A stretch of 64,000 nucleotides of DNA, from NCBI RefSeq assembly GCF_963678635.1, contig NC_087070.1, positions 20,321,461 through 20,385,460 on the forward strand, written 5' to 3'. Positions 1 through 12,519 of the stretch are shown piece after piece. Positions within the stretch are counted from its first letter, which is position 1. Each line of letters starts with the position of its first letter. The position numbers and the translations under genes are program-made. The stretch is from Symsagittifera roscoffensis (Eukaryota > Xenacoelomorpha > Acoela > Convolutidae). The notes below the pieces were generated by a model. That model saw nothing but the letters and a program-made list of their open reading frames with translations. It did no database searches and was not told the origin of the DNA.

Positions 1-1173
1 TACTTTAAAACTGAAAATATTTTTTCTATCAAAGTAAGAAATGATGTCAGAAAAAGTAAATAAAAAGAATGTTTGAGGAGCTACATGTATAACAGGTTCT
101 AAAACTTCTAACTAAATTATAAGATCTGAACATTACAGTGAAACAGTTAGAAATTTCATTGAAAAAAGTTTGAAATAATTTATTCTTTAGGAGAAGAGAC
201 ACGACTCAAGCGTCTCAAAACAAAGCAAAAAAGGTTTATCAACGTCAAGAACTGATTATTTGACATACGCAAAAGCTATTCAATGTTCTGGCTAAATTTG
301 ACACAGAAATTTTATCGAAATTTATCGATTTGAATGAATCAAACTGGGGTAAATTTTTGCACAACTTAGGACACAATTATTTAGTTGATTCGGAACTAAC
401 ATGTGTTTTTCCGGTACACATATTGTTTTTTGATCGGTTGCTCAAGTGAGCCACTGTTTGAATTAGAAAAAATTTCTATGAGCCTTGCTGCCTGATAGGT
501 CTTCATTATCTGATTCTGTTTGAAAAATGTTTTTGCTCCGAACTTTGATTTTTTATATCATTTTTTCTGGTTTCTTTTATATGATCAGAAATTCAAAATA
601 TCAGAGGGAAACATTTTTCACAATCAAATTTAATTTTGTCGGAAAGTTGGTTCTCAAGAATTGGAAAGTTTGTTTTAACGTTTGCGACGCTTTAAACAGG
701 CTGCATATCCTTCAGTGTCCGCTGTAACTGAACATAAAAAACAGTAACATTTTATCTATTTTTGAGCATTCTGTAAAAAAAAAATACTTGCCGACTAAAA
801 CCCCAGAGTTTTTAAATATGTTAAAAAGTAGTTTCAAAAGTTTTGAAATGGCTGAAAAATTTTTTTTTCTTTCCAGAACTCTTATCAGGTTTTATGAAGA
901 TTTGTATACAAACAAAAGTCAAGCAACTTCAGCAAAAAATGTAACGGAATCAACGTGCTATACAAGTTCACGTTTCTTTTTGAATGCTTACATTGATTGA
1001 AAAAATCAATAATGCAAATACTTTTTATAATGTCCAAAATAACAAATAATCCAGGTGATTCATTGCATGCGCAAAATTTGCAAGCTGTCCAAAATCAATT
1101 AATCCCAAAACAAGTTTGTGTGCTGTAAGTTCTTAAGGTCAAACTAAATGTTTTTTGAGCTTATACAAAATAC
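1..1173. other. Left flank, no gene seen
   Basis: The stretch before the first LTR is AT-rich and has only short open frames (up to about 70 codons) with no recognisable motif. It ends in the tetranucleotide atac (1170-1173), which recurs directly after the right LTR and is the target-site duplication of the insertion. Confidence 0.6.
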
Positions 1174-1583
1174 TGGAACCTGATCTAAACTATATTTTAT
1201 GATTGGATAAATTAGATATTTTACCACTGTAAAGTATTTAATATTAACCGATCATGATCCATCTAACTAACAACCAACTTATTTGTAAGTGCTGAAATTA
1301 CTTGTAATTTCAGCACCAGAGAGATTTGAATTTAACTTAGAAATTAGTTGTCTCTCCCAGAGAACTTCAGCAGCCGCAACAAGCCAGTATACCCTAGATC
1401 TATTGAGCCTAGCAGAGACTAGTTAAACACCCTGAGACTAGAAAGTATAAGAGTAAGATTGGGATCGGTATTAGACTAAGAAGTTGCACGAATCTATCCG
1501 GCCGAAAATAAGATAGCGTGACGAGCAGACGGTGTGCCCTATCCGAAATTACTCTATGAGTTAACCACATCGGTCTTAACTCA
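1174..1583 (+). repeat. 5' LTR
   Basis: This 410-bp LTR matches 16805-17214 with seven substitutions and no indel that I can find. It starts TG and ends CA. A TATA-like stretch (ctatatttta) lies near 1189-1199. A perfect 28-nt palindrome at 1289-1316 is conserved in both LTRs. About 1.7% divergence between LTRs implies a fairly recent insertion. Confidence 0.95.
1289..1316. promoter_or_regulatory. Perfect 28-nt palindrome inside the 5' LTR
   Basis: The arm GTGCTGAAATTAC is followed by TT and then its exact reverse complement, giving a 13-bp stem with a 2-nt loop. The same palindrome sits at the same offset (115 nt from the LTR start) in the 3' LTR at 16920-16947. It could be an RNA hairpin in the transcript, or a DNA binding site. 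The function is not known. Confidence 0.75.
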
Positions 1584-1585
1584 TC

Positions 1586-1603
1586 TGGTGCGACCATAAC
1601 TCT
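1586..1603 (+). promoter_or_regulatory. Putative primer-binding site
   Basis: Two nucleotides after the LTR end the sequence reads TGGTGCGACCATAACTC. The leading TGG is complementary to the CCA end of a tRNA, and the position is right for a minus-strand primer site. I could not match the next bases to a specific tRNA with confidence. Confidence 0.65.
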
Positions 1604-2577
1604 CGAATAAGACCTTAATAGCTTAGAATTAACAAAAAATAGACTAGAATTTAGACAAAACATTTTCAAAATGTTATACGATAATAATTTAATCGAAAGG
1701 TCTCTACGACTCAATAGATCAGAGCCGATATTCCGAACGATAATAGAACTACCCGGAATTGGAAGAAGACCTCGAACAAGAGACGACATACGACAAAGTA
1801 GAAACCTACCAAAATGTTTTATGATCGTACGGCAAAAGCCAACACAAACTTTTATATTTAGAATCTTATTAGCAATGAATTTAGATTTTCATCTGCAAAC
1901 ATAAAATTTTGAAGTCAATCTTCATGATCATTTCAGGCGCTAAACAAAATTATTAATATACAAAAACGATTGATAAAAAGATCTCAGATCGTTTTCTTAA
2001 TTTCTGCAGTTTTATATAAAACATGTTTGAAAAATATTTATTGAAAATGAAAATAAAAATTAGTAGCATGACAATAAATTGTAAGTAATCATAAAATCAT
2101 CTGTTGTCCCAGCTTCATCACCTAAACATAACAGCAATCATAAGCTCACTAATATCATTAAAAGACTAAATCTTTTTCTTAAATAAATTTAAACCAAATT
2201 AAACTTATATTCACTTAATTTTAAAATTAGATCATCAAGACTTATCCTTGGATCTCAATAAATTTTCTATTTCACTAAATTTAAAACCTGATCATCAACC
2301 TGATCTTGCGTTCTAATTATACCCGAACCATGTGGATCGATTTACTATTCTCCAACCCTCGAACACAATCACTACCCCTAAGTAAGATTAAGTAAGTTAA
2401 CACCTTCGCTTAGACTAGCCACGAGAATGTAAAAAATCATTCCTCGGAATTGATATACTTTTCTCTCCAACCCTATATAAAAAGACCCAGGATAAGCTAA
2501 CCAAAAAATCGTAAGGACTAACAGTCTAAGAAAATAGAAATACCTAACAATTTTTTGCATCCCTCATCCTAAACCTT

Positions 2578-2967
2578 ATGTCATTCAAATATCTAGGAAA
2601 TAAACAAACAATCGTTTTACACAACTGTGAGATAGATAACAAAAAATACGATCTTGTCATCACACCTCATACACAAACAGTTGGATACATTAGAACAAAA
2701 CGACAAACAATAAAAAGAAAAATTATAAACAAACAAAGACAAATCACACGAAAAAGATTTTCAAAAAATAGAAACGCATTTTCAGAATCAGAAGCCAGCA
2801 ATTTAAGTGAACTCTACAAATTAAAAGAATCAATTGATAAAAATTGTCCCATTCACGATCAATTATATTTTTCCGATTCAGAAACAACTTCAAATTCATC
2901 AAAAAGAGGAAAAAGAAGAATAAAAAAGCAATACAAACACAAACCAGTATTAACAGTCATATATTAA
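2578..2967 (+). CDS. Small basic ORF upstream of gag (unidentified)
   Basis: This is an intact 129-codon ORF, the first long frame after the primer-binding site. It stops 18 nt before the ATG of the next frame. The protein is very rich in Lys and Arg. It has clusters such as KRQTIKRK near residues 42-49 and KRGKRRIKKQ near 109-118, which resemble nuclear-localisation or RNA-binding patches, and a Ser-rich acidic stretch between them. I do not recognise a family. Position suggests an accessory or leader protein of the retroelement, or the N-terminal part of Gag separated by decay. It is one of few frames in this element with no internal stop, but its short length makes that weak evidence of function. 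Confidence 0.5.
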   Translation: MSFKYLGNKQTIVLHNCEIDNKKYDLVITPHTQTVGYIRTKRQTIKRKIINKQRQITRKRFSKNRNAFSESEASNLSELYKLKESIDKNCPIHDQLYFSDSETTSNSSKRGKRRIKKQYKHKPVLTVIY

Positions 2968-2985
2968 CAGTCATCAAACGAAAAA

Positions 2986-4660
2986 ATGAGCCACACTCAA
3001 AGTGACGATAGTCCAGATGACGAAGAGGTTTACCCCTTCCTCATAGATGCACCGGATAATAGAGGGCAACATGATTTTTGCAAGAATTTACTCGTAAATT
3101 TGTTTGAACTTGGAATCAGTCCATGCAAAGCCGAATTCCCAGATGTAAAAATCAAAAGACAAATTATTAAACATTATTTGAAAGATATATGTAACTTAAC
3201 ATAACAATATGGAATCTACACCATAGAATTCAGCACACCAAATACGAATCATCGTAAATACGTAATTCAAACAGATGATCTTGAATTAGAATTTTCAAAA
3301 GTATTCTTAGAATATATCAAAAGCATACAATATCATAATTCACAAAGAGCAAACTCTATATTCACTAATGAAGTTTTTGCAATAATATATACCTATATCT
3401 CTATATTAGAAAAAACAGAATTTCAAAGTATCTCACCAACTGAAACATCCAAACATACAAAAGTACGACATGAAATCACATGATTTTCAATTTTTCTACA
3501 TATAATCAAAGAAAATTTCACTAAAGACGATGTTTCACAACACACAAAACATGACTTACAAAAATTTTTGGCATGGTTTATAATAGATTATTTCACACAT
3601 AATTTAGACTTAATTTCACAAGCAAGAAAAAATTTTAGACCTCAAAATCCAAATGATGATACTGCCATTACAGAACAATCAGACTAGGTTTGGGACCCTG
3701 AATGGTCTCATCCTACATTTATAAATATCCCACAATCTATCTCAAGTCAAGCAATAAGTACAATATCTTACCACAGAGATTATGTAAAAGTAGTACCACT
3801 AACCATTGATGCAACACCATTAAACTACAATACATTTTTACCTGATACACGAAATAACAGTTTAAATTCGACCGTCATACACAATGAAAACCTTAATGGA
3901 TCCAGAAATCTTACACAAAAAGATATTCAAACACCATCACACTTCATAAATGAAGAAATTGTCCAAACAACAACAAATACACAACAAAGTATTTCACCAA
4001 TACATCCAAATTTAACAACACCAAGAAATACAAATACTTCACTGGCACAAGTAACCTTACAATCAACCGTTAAACCTTCGGTTGCTCCAAAATATTCACA
4101 TGTGGATTATCAAACATATAGACCCATGACAGTACCATCAAAACCACGAAAAACGTTCACAAGAAACACTTTTGCAGAACACAATTATAATTATGCACAT
4201 TCGTCAAAAACAAACTACCCCCACGAAAAAATAATAATCATGTATGTTCTCACTATTGGGATAACCCAATGACAACAACCAACCCAGTAAATTTTCGAAC
4301 TAATTCACATCCTCCACAGGATCATAGTGAAAATTACCCATTCTTTCAACAAAATAAAAATAAAAAGCAAGCACCTCATCATACGGATTACTTATCATCT
4401 GATGATGATTATTTACAACCAGACACTTTTGCACCAAATACCCAAGAATATCGCACACAAGGATCGCGATGACCTCATACATATAATAGAATTTTTTCTC
4501 CAAACCCAACAGATACACGAAATCAACAACCAATACATACGCCAAATCCAACTAATAAACAATCTTTTCAACCGATTCAACCACAAAACCCAATGACTAT
4601 GCACTCGTATCAACCAACTCAAATGCAAAATGAAATACTACTTCCATATTATCTTCAGCA
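2986..4660 (+). pseudogene. gag: Gag N-terminal region, broken (Asn/Gln/Thr-rich)
   Basis: One frame starting at the ATG at 2986 runs to about 4240 with only three single stop codons: TAA 3202-3204, TGA 3481-3483 and TAG 3685-3687. The frame then shifts near 4240 and continues from about 4269 with a TGA at 4470-4472. It shifts again near 4650 into the capsid frame. The first 250 codons look globular. The rest is low-complexity and rich in Gln, Asn, Thr, Pro and Tyr, like the matrix and linker part of long Gag proteins. I see no named domain. The assignment rests on position directly upstream of the capsid and on the continuity of the frame when single stops are ignored. It could instead be a separate accessory ORF. 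Confidence 0.6.
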
Positions 4661-6240
4661 ACACGAAATAACAAAAATCAACTTTCAAATTTTTCGCAAA
4701 TACCAAATGCCGCAGAATCACTACAAATGACAATGAATCCATACCTCATGGGTGGATCATCAATAACATAAAATAAACCACTGATGGTATTTACAGGAAC
4801 AGATCCTGAATATTCTGTAGAAGATTATTTAAATGCAGTAACAGCAAATTTAATTTTAAATATAGGACCTGAACCAATTATTACGCCACTACATCAAAAT
4901 TGGATACATAGACGCACAGCATTGATACAAACAACCTTAGATGGCGCAGCTCAAAAATGGTTTTCAGTATTACCTATAGAAATAAAATCAGACTGGAAAA
5001 AATTTACACAAGAATTTTCAAAAATGTTTGACTCCGAAAGAAATAAACAACACCAAAGAGTTTTATGTAATGAAATTCGCAGATTACCAAATGAAACCAT
5101 CAAACAATTAGCTGTACGTATCGAAACACTAGTTCGAAAAGCATACTCACTTAATACACATGACTATAAAAACACAAAAATGACAGAAATTTTAATGATG
5201 ACCTTAACACCTCAATTAAGGAAAATAGCAATAAAAAAGAGAGCATCTCATCCTTCCTCAATTTGAGAGCCAGATTTAGATTTTCGAAAACTAGTAGACA
5301 AACTAGAGCAAACGGAAATCACAATGAAACTTGAAGAAACAGAAAATCTAAAACTACAATATGTTAATCGAATTGAAACAAACACTACACATATAAATAA
5401 CATACAGGAATCAGATACAGACCTAGTTGAAAAAATCACTGAAATACTAAATATTTATGAAAAACACCCAAATTTTAAAGGCAAACCATCTTTCAAAAAA
5501 TGGTGAAATTATTGCCGACGATACGGACACAGTATTTCCGAATGAAGACAAAAACAACAAGATAACCAAAACAAACCTCAAAAGCATAAAGAACCAAATA
5601 AATCGTTCTATCAATATTTGAAAAAAGATCAAAATCTACCAAACAAAAATATATATAGTAACAACAGTTCAGGAAAACCACTTCCGAACAACACCAATTA
5701 CACAAGAAATCAATCACCATATAACTCAAGTTATAGAGCAAGATCACCAGAACAAAGAAATACACAGAATTCTTCACAAAATAATTATAATTGATCAAAT
5801 AGTCGAAATAACTATTCGAGATCAATTTCCAATGCAAAACAATTTGTTTCTAGATCCAGTTCCCAATCAAACCAAAGAAATAAACACTATTCCAATAATC
5901 AATCACGAAACTCATCATACAACAGAAATAGAAATTATTCACATAAACGAAATAGAAGTTATTCGAACAATCGAAATCAGAATTACCCGAACAATGGATC
6001 AAGAAATAATTCATATAATAGATCAAACTATCACAGATCAAATGACAATTATCAAAACAGATCACGGAATAATTCACAAAATCGAAATTCAAGTTATAAT
6101 AATCAATATAGAAATTATTCCCAGTCACCACATAGGACTAATAACCATTATAATAATTCTAAACATCGATACAGAAGTAGTACACCAAAACATCAAATTT
6201 ACAATCAACAACGGAAACACCTGAAACGACTATCAGGAAA
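4650..6240 (+). pseudogene. gag: Gag capsid and nucleocapsid, broken
   Basis: This frame holds a Ty3/gypsy-type capsid (4784-5266), with WFSVLP, IRRLPNETIKQLA and LRKIA blocks, followed by a CCHC zinc knuckle at 5504-5545. Capsid assembles the particle, and the knuckle binds the RNA genome. The knuckle has exact CX2CX4HX4C spacing, but the first and last Cys codons are both TGA. Other stops are TAA 4769-4771, TGA 5264-5266 and TGA 5792-5794. After the knuckle come about 150 residues made almost wholly of Asn, Ser, Arg, Tyr and Gln (about 5640-6200), a disordered tail. The same frame runs on into the pol leader to 6637. No DTG or DSG protease motif was found between the knuckle and RT. Confidence 0.8.
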
Positions 6241-9200
6241 TATATATAATTTTTCAAAAAAACAAGTTCACCATTATAATAAAAGTCAAAATAAACAACA
6301 ACTTTTTATGTCAGACTTCGAATTTAAACCTATTCACAAATTTTTCAAATTTACAATCTCATCCATAAAATATTCGAAAAACACGAATTCCGACGTCCTT
6401 TCGTTACACGTGTATAACAATACACCATATCAAGTAACATTACCCTTAGGACTTTTAGGATATTGTGAAACAAATGCTACAATTTCACCTATAAATGAAG
6501 TAGCCTACCGCGTTAATAATATACACCAATTATTAGATATTTGCCAAACCACAATTCTTGACGAAGAATTATCCATAAATAATTTAATAAGTAATGAAAA
6601 AAAACACAGATTACTTCACAAAAACACCATATTTTAAACCAACATTCAATATAACAAATTACACAAAAGAACAACAACAATTTTTAACGATGTTTAACTT
6701 TGAACACTCACAAATTACACAAATCGAATTTGACAAACTAGCAAAACAACTATTAAAATATTCAACAGTCTACGCAACATCAAAATTTGATGTTGGGAAA
6801 ATCAGTTCATCACTACATCTCCCGTTAAAACCTGACGCAGTTTTCAAAAAACAAAGAGCTAGTAAAGTACCAATTCATTTACATGACAAAGTAAACAGAT
6901 TACTTTATATTTTAGAACAATACAAAATTATCTCACCAGTAAATAAAGAAGAACAACCAAAAGGTAACACATTTATTAACCCTGTTATCATCCTAGCAAA
7001 AGGAGAATCATTAAAAATAGTTTTAGACGCTAGATACCTCAATTCACTAATAGACGAATCGAAATGCAATTGGCCTATTGAACCAATACAAGTTATTTTA
7101 ACAAAAATAAACGGAAAATACTTTACAACCGCAGATATGAATAGTGCATAAAATCAAATGCCACTAGATGAACAATCACGACGTTTAACACAATTTGTTA
7201 TTGGAAATCAACAATATGAATTCAACCGCCTATTCTATAGAATTTTCATAGAACCAGCAGCATTTTCAGCTTTTATGAGCAAAATTTTTAGACCACTAAT
7301 ACTCAGGAAAAACGCAATCACCTATTTAGACGATGTTTTTATGCAATCACAGACAAAAGAAGAAATGTTTACAGTTTTAGAACACTATCATAAAATACTT
7401 CAGAACGAAAATCTGAAGGCCGCCACCGATAAATCACACTTCTTTTTAACACGAGTTAAATTTTTAGGACATAATATAGAAAGAAACACAATCACTCCAT
7501 TAAAATCACGCATTGATGCTATTCAAAAACTCCAACCACCAACAAACAAAAAGAAAATCCAAGAATTCCTTGGAATGTTAAATTTCTTAAGCAAGTACGT
7601 TTATAAAATGCAATTATATTTAAGACCGTTCTATAATATCCTCAGACAACAAAATAATTTTGAATGGACCACTGAACATCAAACACGATTTGAAGAAATT
7701 AAACAAGTTCTAACTGAACAAATTTCAAACACAATTCCAGATCCAAGTCAACCATTCTATGCAATGTGCGATGCTTCAAATTTTGGCATGGGCGCAGCAT
7801 TACTACAATCACACAGTGGTACAAATAAAATGAACCTTATATCAGCAAATTCCCGATTATTCACTCAAGCAGAGCTACGACTCTCAACTCTAATGAGAGA
7901 ATGTACCGCTATAATTTATACACTTACAGAATATGAATTTCTGATACTTGGATCAAAACATCCAACAGTTCTATTCACAGATCATAAACCAATCATTTTT
8001 CTCTTTACAAAAAAGTCAAATCCCAATCACCGAGTTTATAGATTTCAATTAATTCTAATGAAATTTCCAAACTTACATATAGTTTGGACAGCAGGAAAGA
8101 ATCTTGCATTACCAGATACATTAAGTCGACATACACCACCTGAATTACTTACACGAAAAACTACAGTTGAAATACCCAAAAATATGAAATTTTACCTTGC
8201 AAAAGACGAAACATCACCCCGACTAGAATGCAAATATGCAGTAAAAACTGACATTGAACAATCACAAATAAATAACCTACAACATTTCCCACTTTACTTA
8301 GATTGCCAAAATAATCACTACGAAGTTGATCTACTAGGAACATCAACTTTCAAACTAATTCCATACTCACATTGGATAAAAATTAACACCCAAAAAAAAC
8401 GAATAAAACACCACTCGCATAAAAAAGACCTTTTTCGGTTAATTGAAAAAGAAAATTTAACTGATAAAATAAATTTATCAGGACCACAAACAAATGATTC
8501 AAAATACACAATAAATCAAATCTTTGACCTCCATGACCCACTTGACACAATTCCCCTATCTCAATTAGAAATAGAAAATATTTTTCTCCCTCCAACAGAT
8601 AAAATTACAATTGAAATCTTGAAACAATATCAAAAACTTGACCCAGTAATTAGACAACTAAAATCATGGCACAAATACAAAACTAAGCCCGTAAAGGCAG
8701 ATACCAGAATTTTAGGAAATAATACATTCCTCCGATATTTCCGAAAATTTATTAATACAACAATTAATGAAAACACAGACCTTCTAGAATATCAATTAAA
8801 TGACTCTACAGTTCCCTGTCTCCCTTTAAGTATGATTCTAATAGCTTTTAACATTTCACATACACAAAACACTAAAGGACACTCTGGATCAGAGAAAACA
8901 TATTCAAATTTTACACAAAATGTTTATTTCCCAAATGCACCAATATGGATAAAGGTACTATGCAATGATTGTATAGTATGTCAGCTAAATAAACCTTATC
9001 CAAATCAAAAACAAATAGCACAAAAACAAGATTTTAAAGGACAAAGTTTATATTTTAACCATCGTATTTCATTCGATACAAAAGGACCAATTTCACCATC
9101 CTCTGAAGGAAACTCCTACATTATGGTAATTGTTGATGCATTTACACATTATGTAGCACTCAACCCAGTACCACATTGTAACGCTTATTATGCTTACACA

Positions 9201-10357
9201 ACACTTTATGAACAGTGGATAGCTAAATTCGGATTACCCGAAATCTTAGTTACAGACAACGGTACGGAATTCATAAATAATGAAATCATCACACTATGTC
9301 ACTTATATAACATCAGACACAAACCGCGTACATCTCATGCACCTTGGACAAACGGTTTAGTTGAAGGTATGAACCGTTCACTACAAGAATATCGTAGATG
9401 TATCATAAATGGAAATGATACAAGATACACAGAATGGTCAGCAAATGTAAAATTATTTCCCTTAGCATATATTTCACAAATTACGACAACTCTAGGAATG
9501 TCACCATACGAAATGGTTTTTAATCAAAAGCCACGTAAACCAATTATGTTTACAGCAAACTCTCATAAAAATGCACAAGGTCATTGCCAACCAAATAAAG
9601 ACTCAGTTTGTTATAACCTACCTTTACACACGCATGATGAAGATCATTTTCATCACCCACAAATCCTTAAATTAGCCTCCGGTACACACACCGAATGGAT
9701 TTTAAATAGAGATAAAGAACATAATGAAATTTACCAAAGAATAACAAAAAAAATTGTTACAAAGGCAAAACATTAACGAACAAATTAATTCACGCTTTAC
9801 ACCAGCCTCAGATTTATAAATTGGAACATTTGTCTTAATACCTAATTTTAATACACAAAAAGGAATTTCTAAAAAATTACAACCCCACGGCAAAGGACCA
9901 TACCAAATAATTGCCAAACCCACTGACGTAACATATAAGATCACCGATTCAGACCAAAAAGAAATTGTTCAACATCGAAACAATCTATTGCCTTACTACC
10001 CAAAAGAATACGCACTACGCGAATTAACTCAATTATATTCTTTCACAGGTTTAAAAGTTATTCAAAATCACCCACATACGGAAAATGAAATAAATGAACA
10101 AAACAACATTCACCTTGAAAAACAAAATAAAAAAACCAACTACAACCCAAAACAATACAAAAAAGCTAGATCAAAAAATACCTCAAAAAGAAAGGAAAAA
10201 TAGAAAAATGATAGAAAAAATTATACCACAAGAACAAGTCGAGAAATCACAACATAGAGAATCATCACGACTTAGAAATCAACCACGTAAAAACTACAAA
10301 ACATTCATCCCACACTCTAAAATATTTTTAAAAGTTGAATTTCAAAAACAGCTTTAA
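6241..10357 (+). pseudogene. pol: Ty3/gypsy Pol: RT, RNase H, integrase
   Basis: Copies the element RNA into DNA and integrates it. The leader reads in the gag frame to about 6597. It switches frame at an A8 run (6597-6604) and then stays open to 9776 except for one TAA (7149-7151), which replaces the Tyr expected in the RT motif SA-Y-NQ. RT has the YLDD active site at 7323-7334. RNase H has CDASNFGMG (near 7768), MRECTA and TDHKP. Integrase has an HHCC finger (GHSG...CNDCIVC, 8880-8990), then a catalytic D in ISFDTKGP, TDNGTEF, and E in GLVEGMN with the D35E spacing. A frameshift near 9770 and a stop near 9818 precede a GPY/F-type C-terminal module (GKGPYQII, about 9895) and a basic tail to about 10357. 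The order RT-RNase H-IN identifies Ty3/gypsy, not Copia. Confidence 0.95.
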
Positions 10358-11181
10358 TTTTAAAATTAATAATCTTTGCACCTCTGAATCATTTTGAACT
10401 TTAATTTTTCAAAATAACATGCTGACAAACACGCAACGATTCTAGTTCAAAATTAGCCAATAGGATTCATTCAATCCGTCACCTTCTATAACTATAACAC
10501 AAACCAATTAGACGAAAGATATTAAACTCCAGGCATGTCTATAACTATAACTTTACAACCTCCAGGTCAAAAAAAAAGCAAACCACTCAAACTTGACAAC
10601 TAAAATAAATACCACCATAATATCATAACCCTCCCTTATCTAATAACGCAAAGATCAACAATATTTTCCCAACTTAGACCTCAAAAACCCCCCAACCAAA
10701 AATGATAAATTAGCCTAAAGTAAAAATACGACCATATTAATTTAGCCTAAAGTACAAAAATCTCAAAAATACCCCAGATCACCTGACAAATAAAAATAAA
10801 GCAAAGAAGACCTCCCAAACACCATAAAATTCGCCCCCAACAATTTTTCACAAAACTCAACCCACTTGTCAAAAAATCAATAGATAATTCAACCACACTT
10901 GAAAATCGCCCCAAACAACAAAAAACATTCGACCAAGAAGCCATTTCTTAAATGCTCTTCTCTCGATCTGTCAATACAATTTTCAACATTTTCATAAACT
11001 TTTTAACAATACTTAAACTTTTATTCATATTTCTCTTTGATACTTTTGAAGCTTTTATAATATTTTTTTAATCATTTTTTGCAATATTTTTTTAATTTTC
11101 TATTCCCTATTTGAAATATATCTCCAACTTTCCCAAATCATTGACCATATTCACAGGTACGATAACCCAAAGTTTATTTAA
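10358..11181 (+). other. Untranslated spacer between pol and the env region
   Basis: About 0.8 kb with no open frame of note. It is C- and A-rich on the plus strand from 10400 to 10950, then T-rich to 11180. I saw no sharp splice signal for a spliced env message, although such an acceptor would be expected here in an env-bearing gypsy. Confidence 0.5.
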
Positions 11182-12495
11182 ATGATACGAACCATTTTTA
11201 GTAGAACAGATATTTTTTTACTATTTGTAATTTTTATAACATTTTTATCATCCCTAATATTGACAGTATGTAAATGTATAAAAAAGGCAATCATAACATT
11301 CGCCTTAGCAACAATCCTTTTAATTCTTTTCCTTGAAGAATACTACAATAAACATAAATTTTTTCACTAAGAAAAATCAATCAGACAACCTTCAAAAATT
11401 GCTAACCAACAATCACACAGTCAGTCTTCACCGACATCATCCCAAGAAAACCCGACAATACCTACAACTACCCAAAACTCCCAAACATCCACACGAATTT
11501 CTTTCCAAGATAACCCATACACTTTTGAAGAACGACACGCTCGCTTATCTGAACCATTAGAACCAGTTCAGCGACAGGCACCCCTAAGTGAACCAACATA
11601 TAGCTTGTACCCAAAATTACCACAAGAATTAAGTAGAATAAGAAATATTAGTCAAAACCAAAATACAGTTGAAAAAAATAGACAAATTATACATCCACGA
11701 CGAAATCGAAATTTTCAAACCCCCCGAGTTCATTTTGATATACCCCAATCCCCATCACCAAGTACTCTAGAAAACCCAATTAGCATACTACCGGAAACCC
11801 CTACACCTCTTTCACAACGTAGCACCTCAAGTATACCCTCAGATTACTTAGGTTCAACACCAACATCTGAACAAATACGTGACAATCCCTTTAACCCCCC
11901 CCCCAACCAAACATCACGACTACCATATTGGACAACACACTCATTCACACAAGGAGAACCAAATTTAATAAATGACCCAATAGATTTTTCTACGGATACA
12001 ACAACATCATCATCACTACCAGAAACATTATCACTACCGTCAACACCATCAATAAGCCAGATTTCACCGACGCCTTTCCCCCTAAACTTTCCAAAAAACC
12101 TCGACGCTAGATATCGAGAACAATCATCAACAAATATCCCTTTAAGATTAGATTGGAACACGTTCACAGCACCCCCACCATTATTTGGACAACATCCAGA
12201 AAGTAACCGACTCCACAATTGGGCACTCCATAGACTACAATATAGACAAGACATCCACGAAGACATTCGTGACCATAACATCCAAATACTCCAACAAAAT
12301 AGTCTACAATTAAAATTTGAAATCACAGTTCATCTTAGCAACAATGCTCAACATCCTTACCCATTAAACCCACCCAATATAACAGCTCAATCGCTACCCC
12401 CACCATTTTTAACAACTGAAGTAATATATATATATATATATATATATATACGACAGATATACCAAAAAGACAATTGGTTACATCACATTTTATAA
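11182..12495 (+). pseudogene. Transmembrane plus proline/serine-rich ORF (unidentified)
   Basis: One frame runs from the ATG at 11182 to a stop ending at 12495, with a single TAA at 11368-11370. The N-terminus has two hydrophobic segments (about residues 11-29 and 37-52) separated by a basic CKCIKK. The remaining about 370 codons are rich in Pro, Ser and Thr, including SPSPSTLENPIS and PETLSLPSTPS, like a mucin-type or surface stalk. A (TA)n run lies inside the end of the frame. The env ORF at 12520 is in the same frame. It may therefore be an N-terminal extension of Env, or a separate membrane protein. No known domain is recognised. Confidence 0.5.
12424..12450. repeat. (TA)n microsatellite
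   Basis: A run of about 13 alternating TA units lies in the reading frame upstream of env. Slippage here could shift the frame between the proline-rich ORF and env. Confidence 0.9.
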
Positions 12496-12519
12496 CCCAT
12501 ACTCAGGATTATCATACAA

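Noticed and set aside
3202-5794. Genome-wide recoding of TGA to Cys or Trp
   Set aside because: HSPA12 has a clean frame and ends in TGA, and the gag region also has TAA and TAG stops. Ordinary decay explains the stops better.
5832-6224. 130-codon Ile/Thr-rich ORF
   Set aside because: It is a shadow of the Asn/Ser/Arg-rich Gag tail in the neighbouring frame, which connects capsid to pol.
11844-12326. 160-codon minus-strand ORF
   Set aside because: Antisense shadow of the proline/serine-rich frame; no motif of its own.
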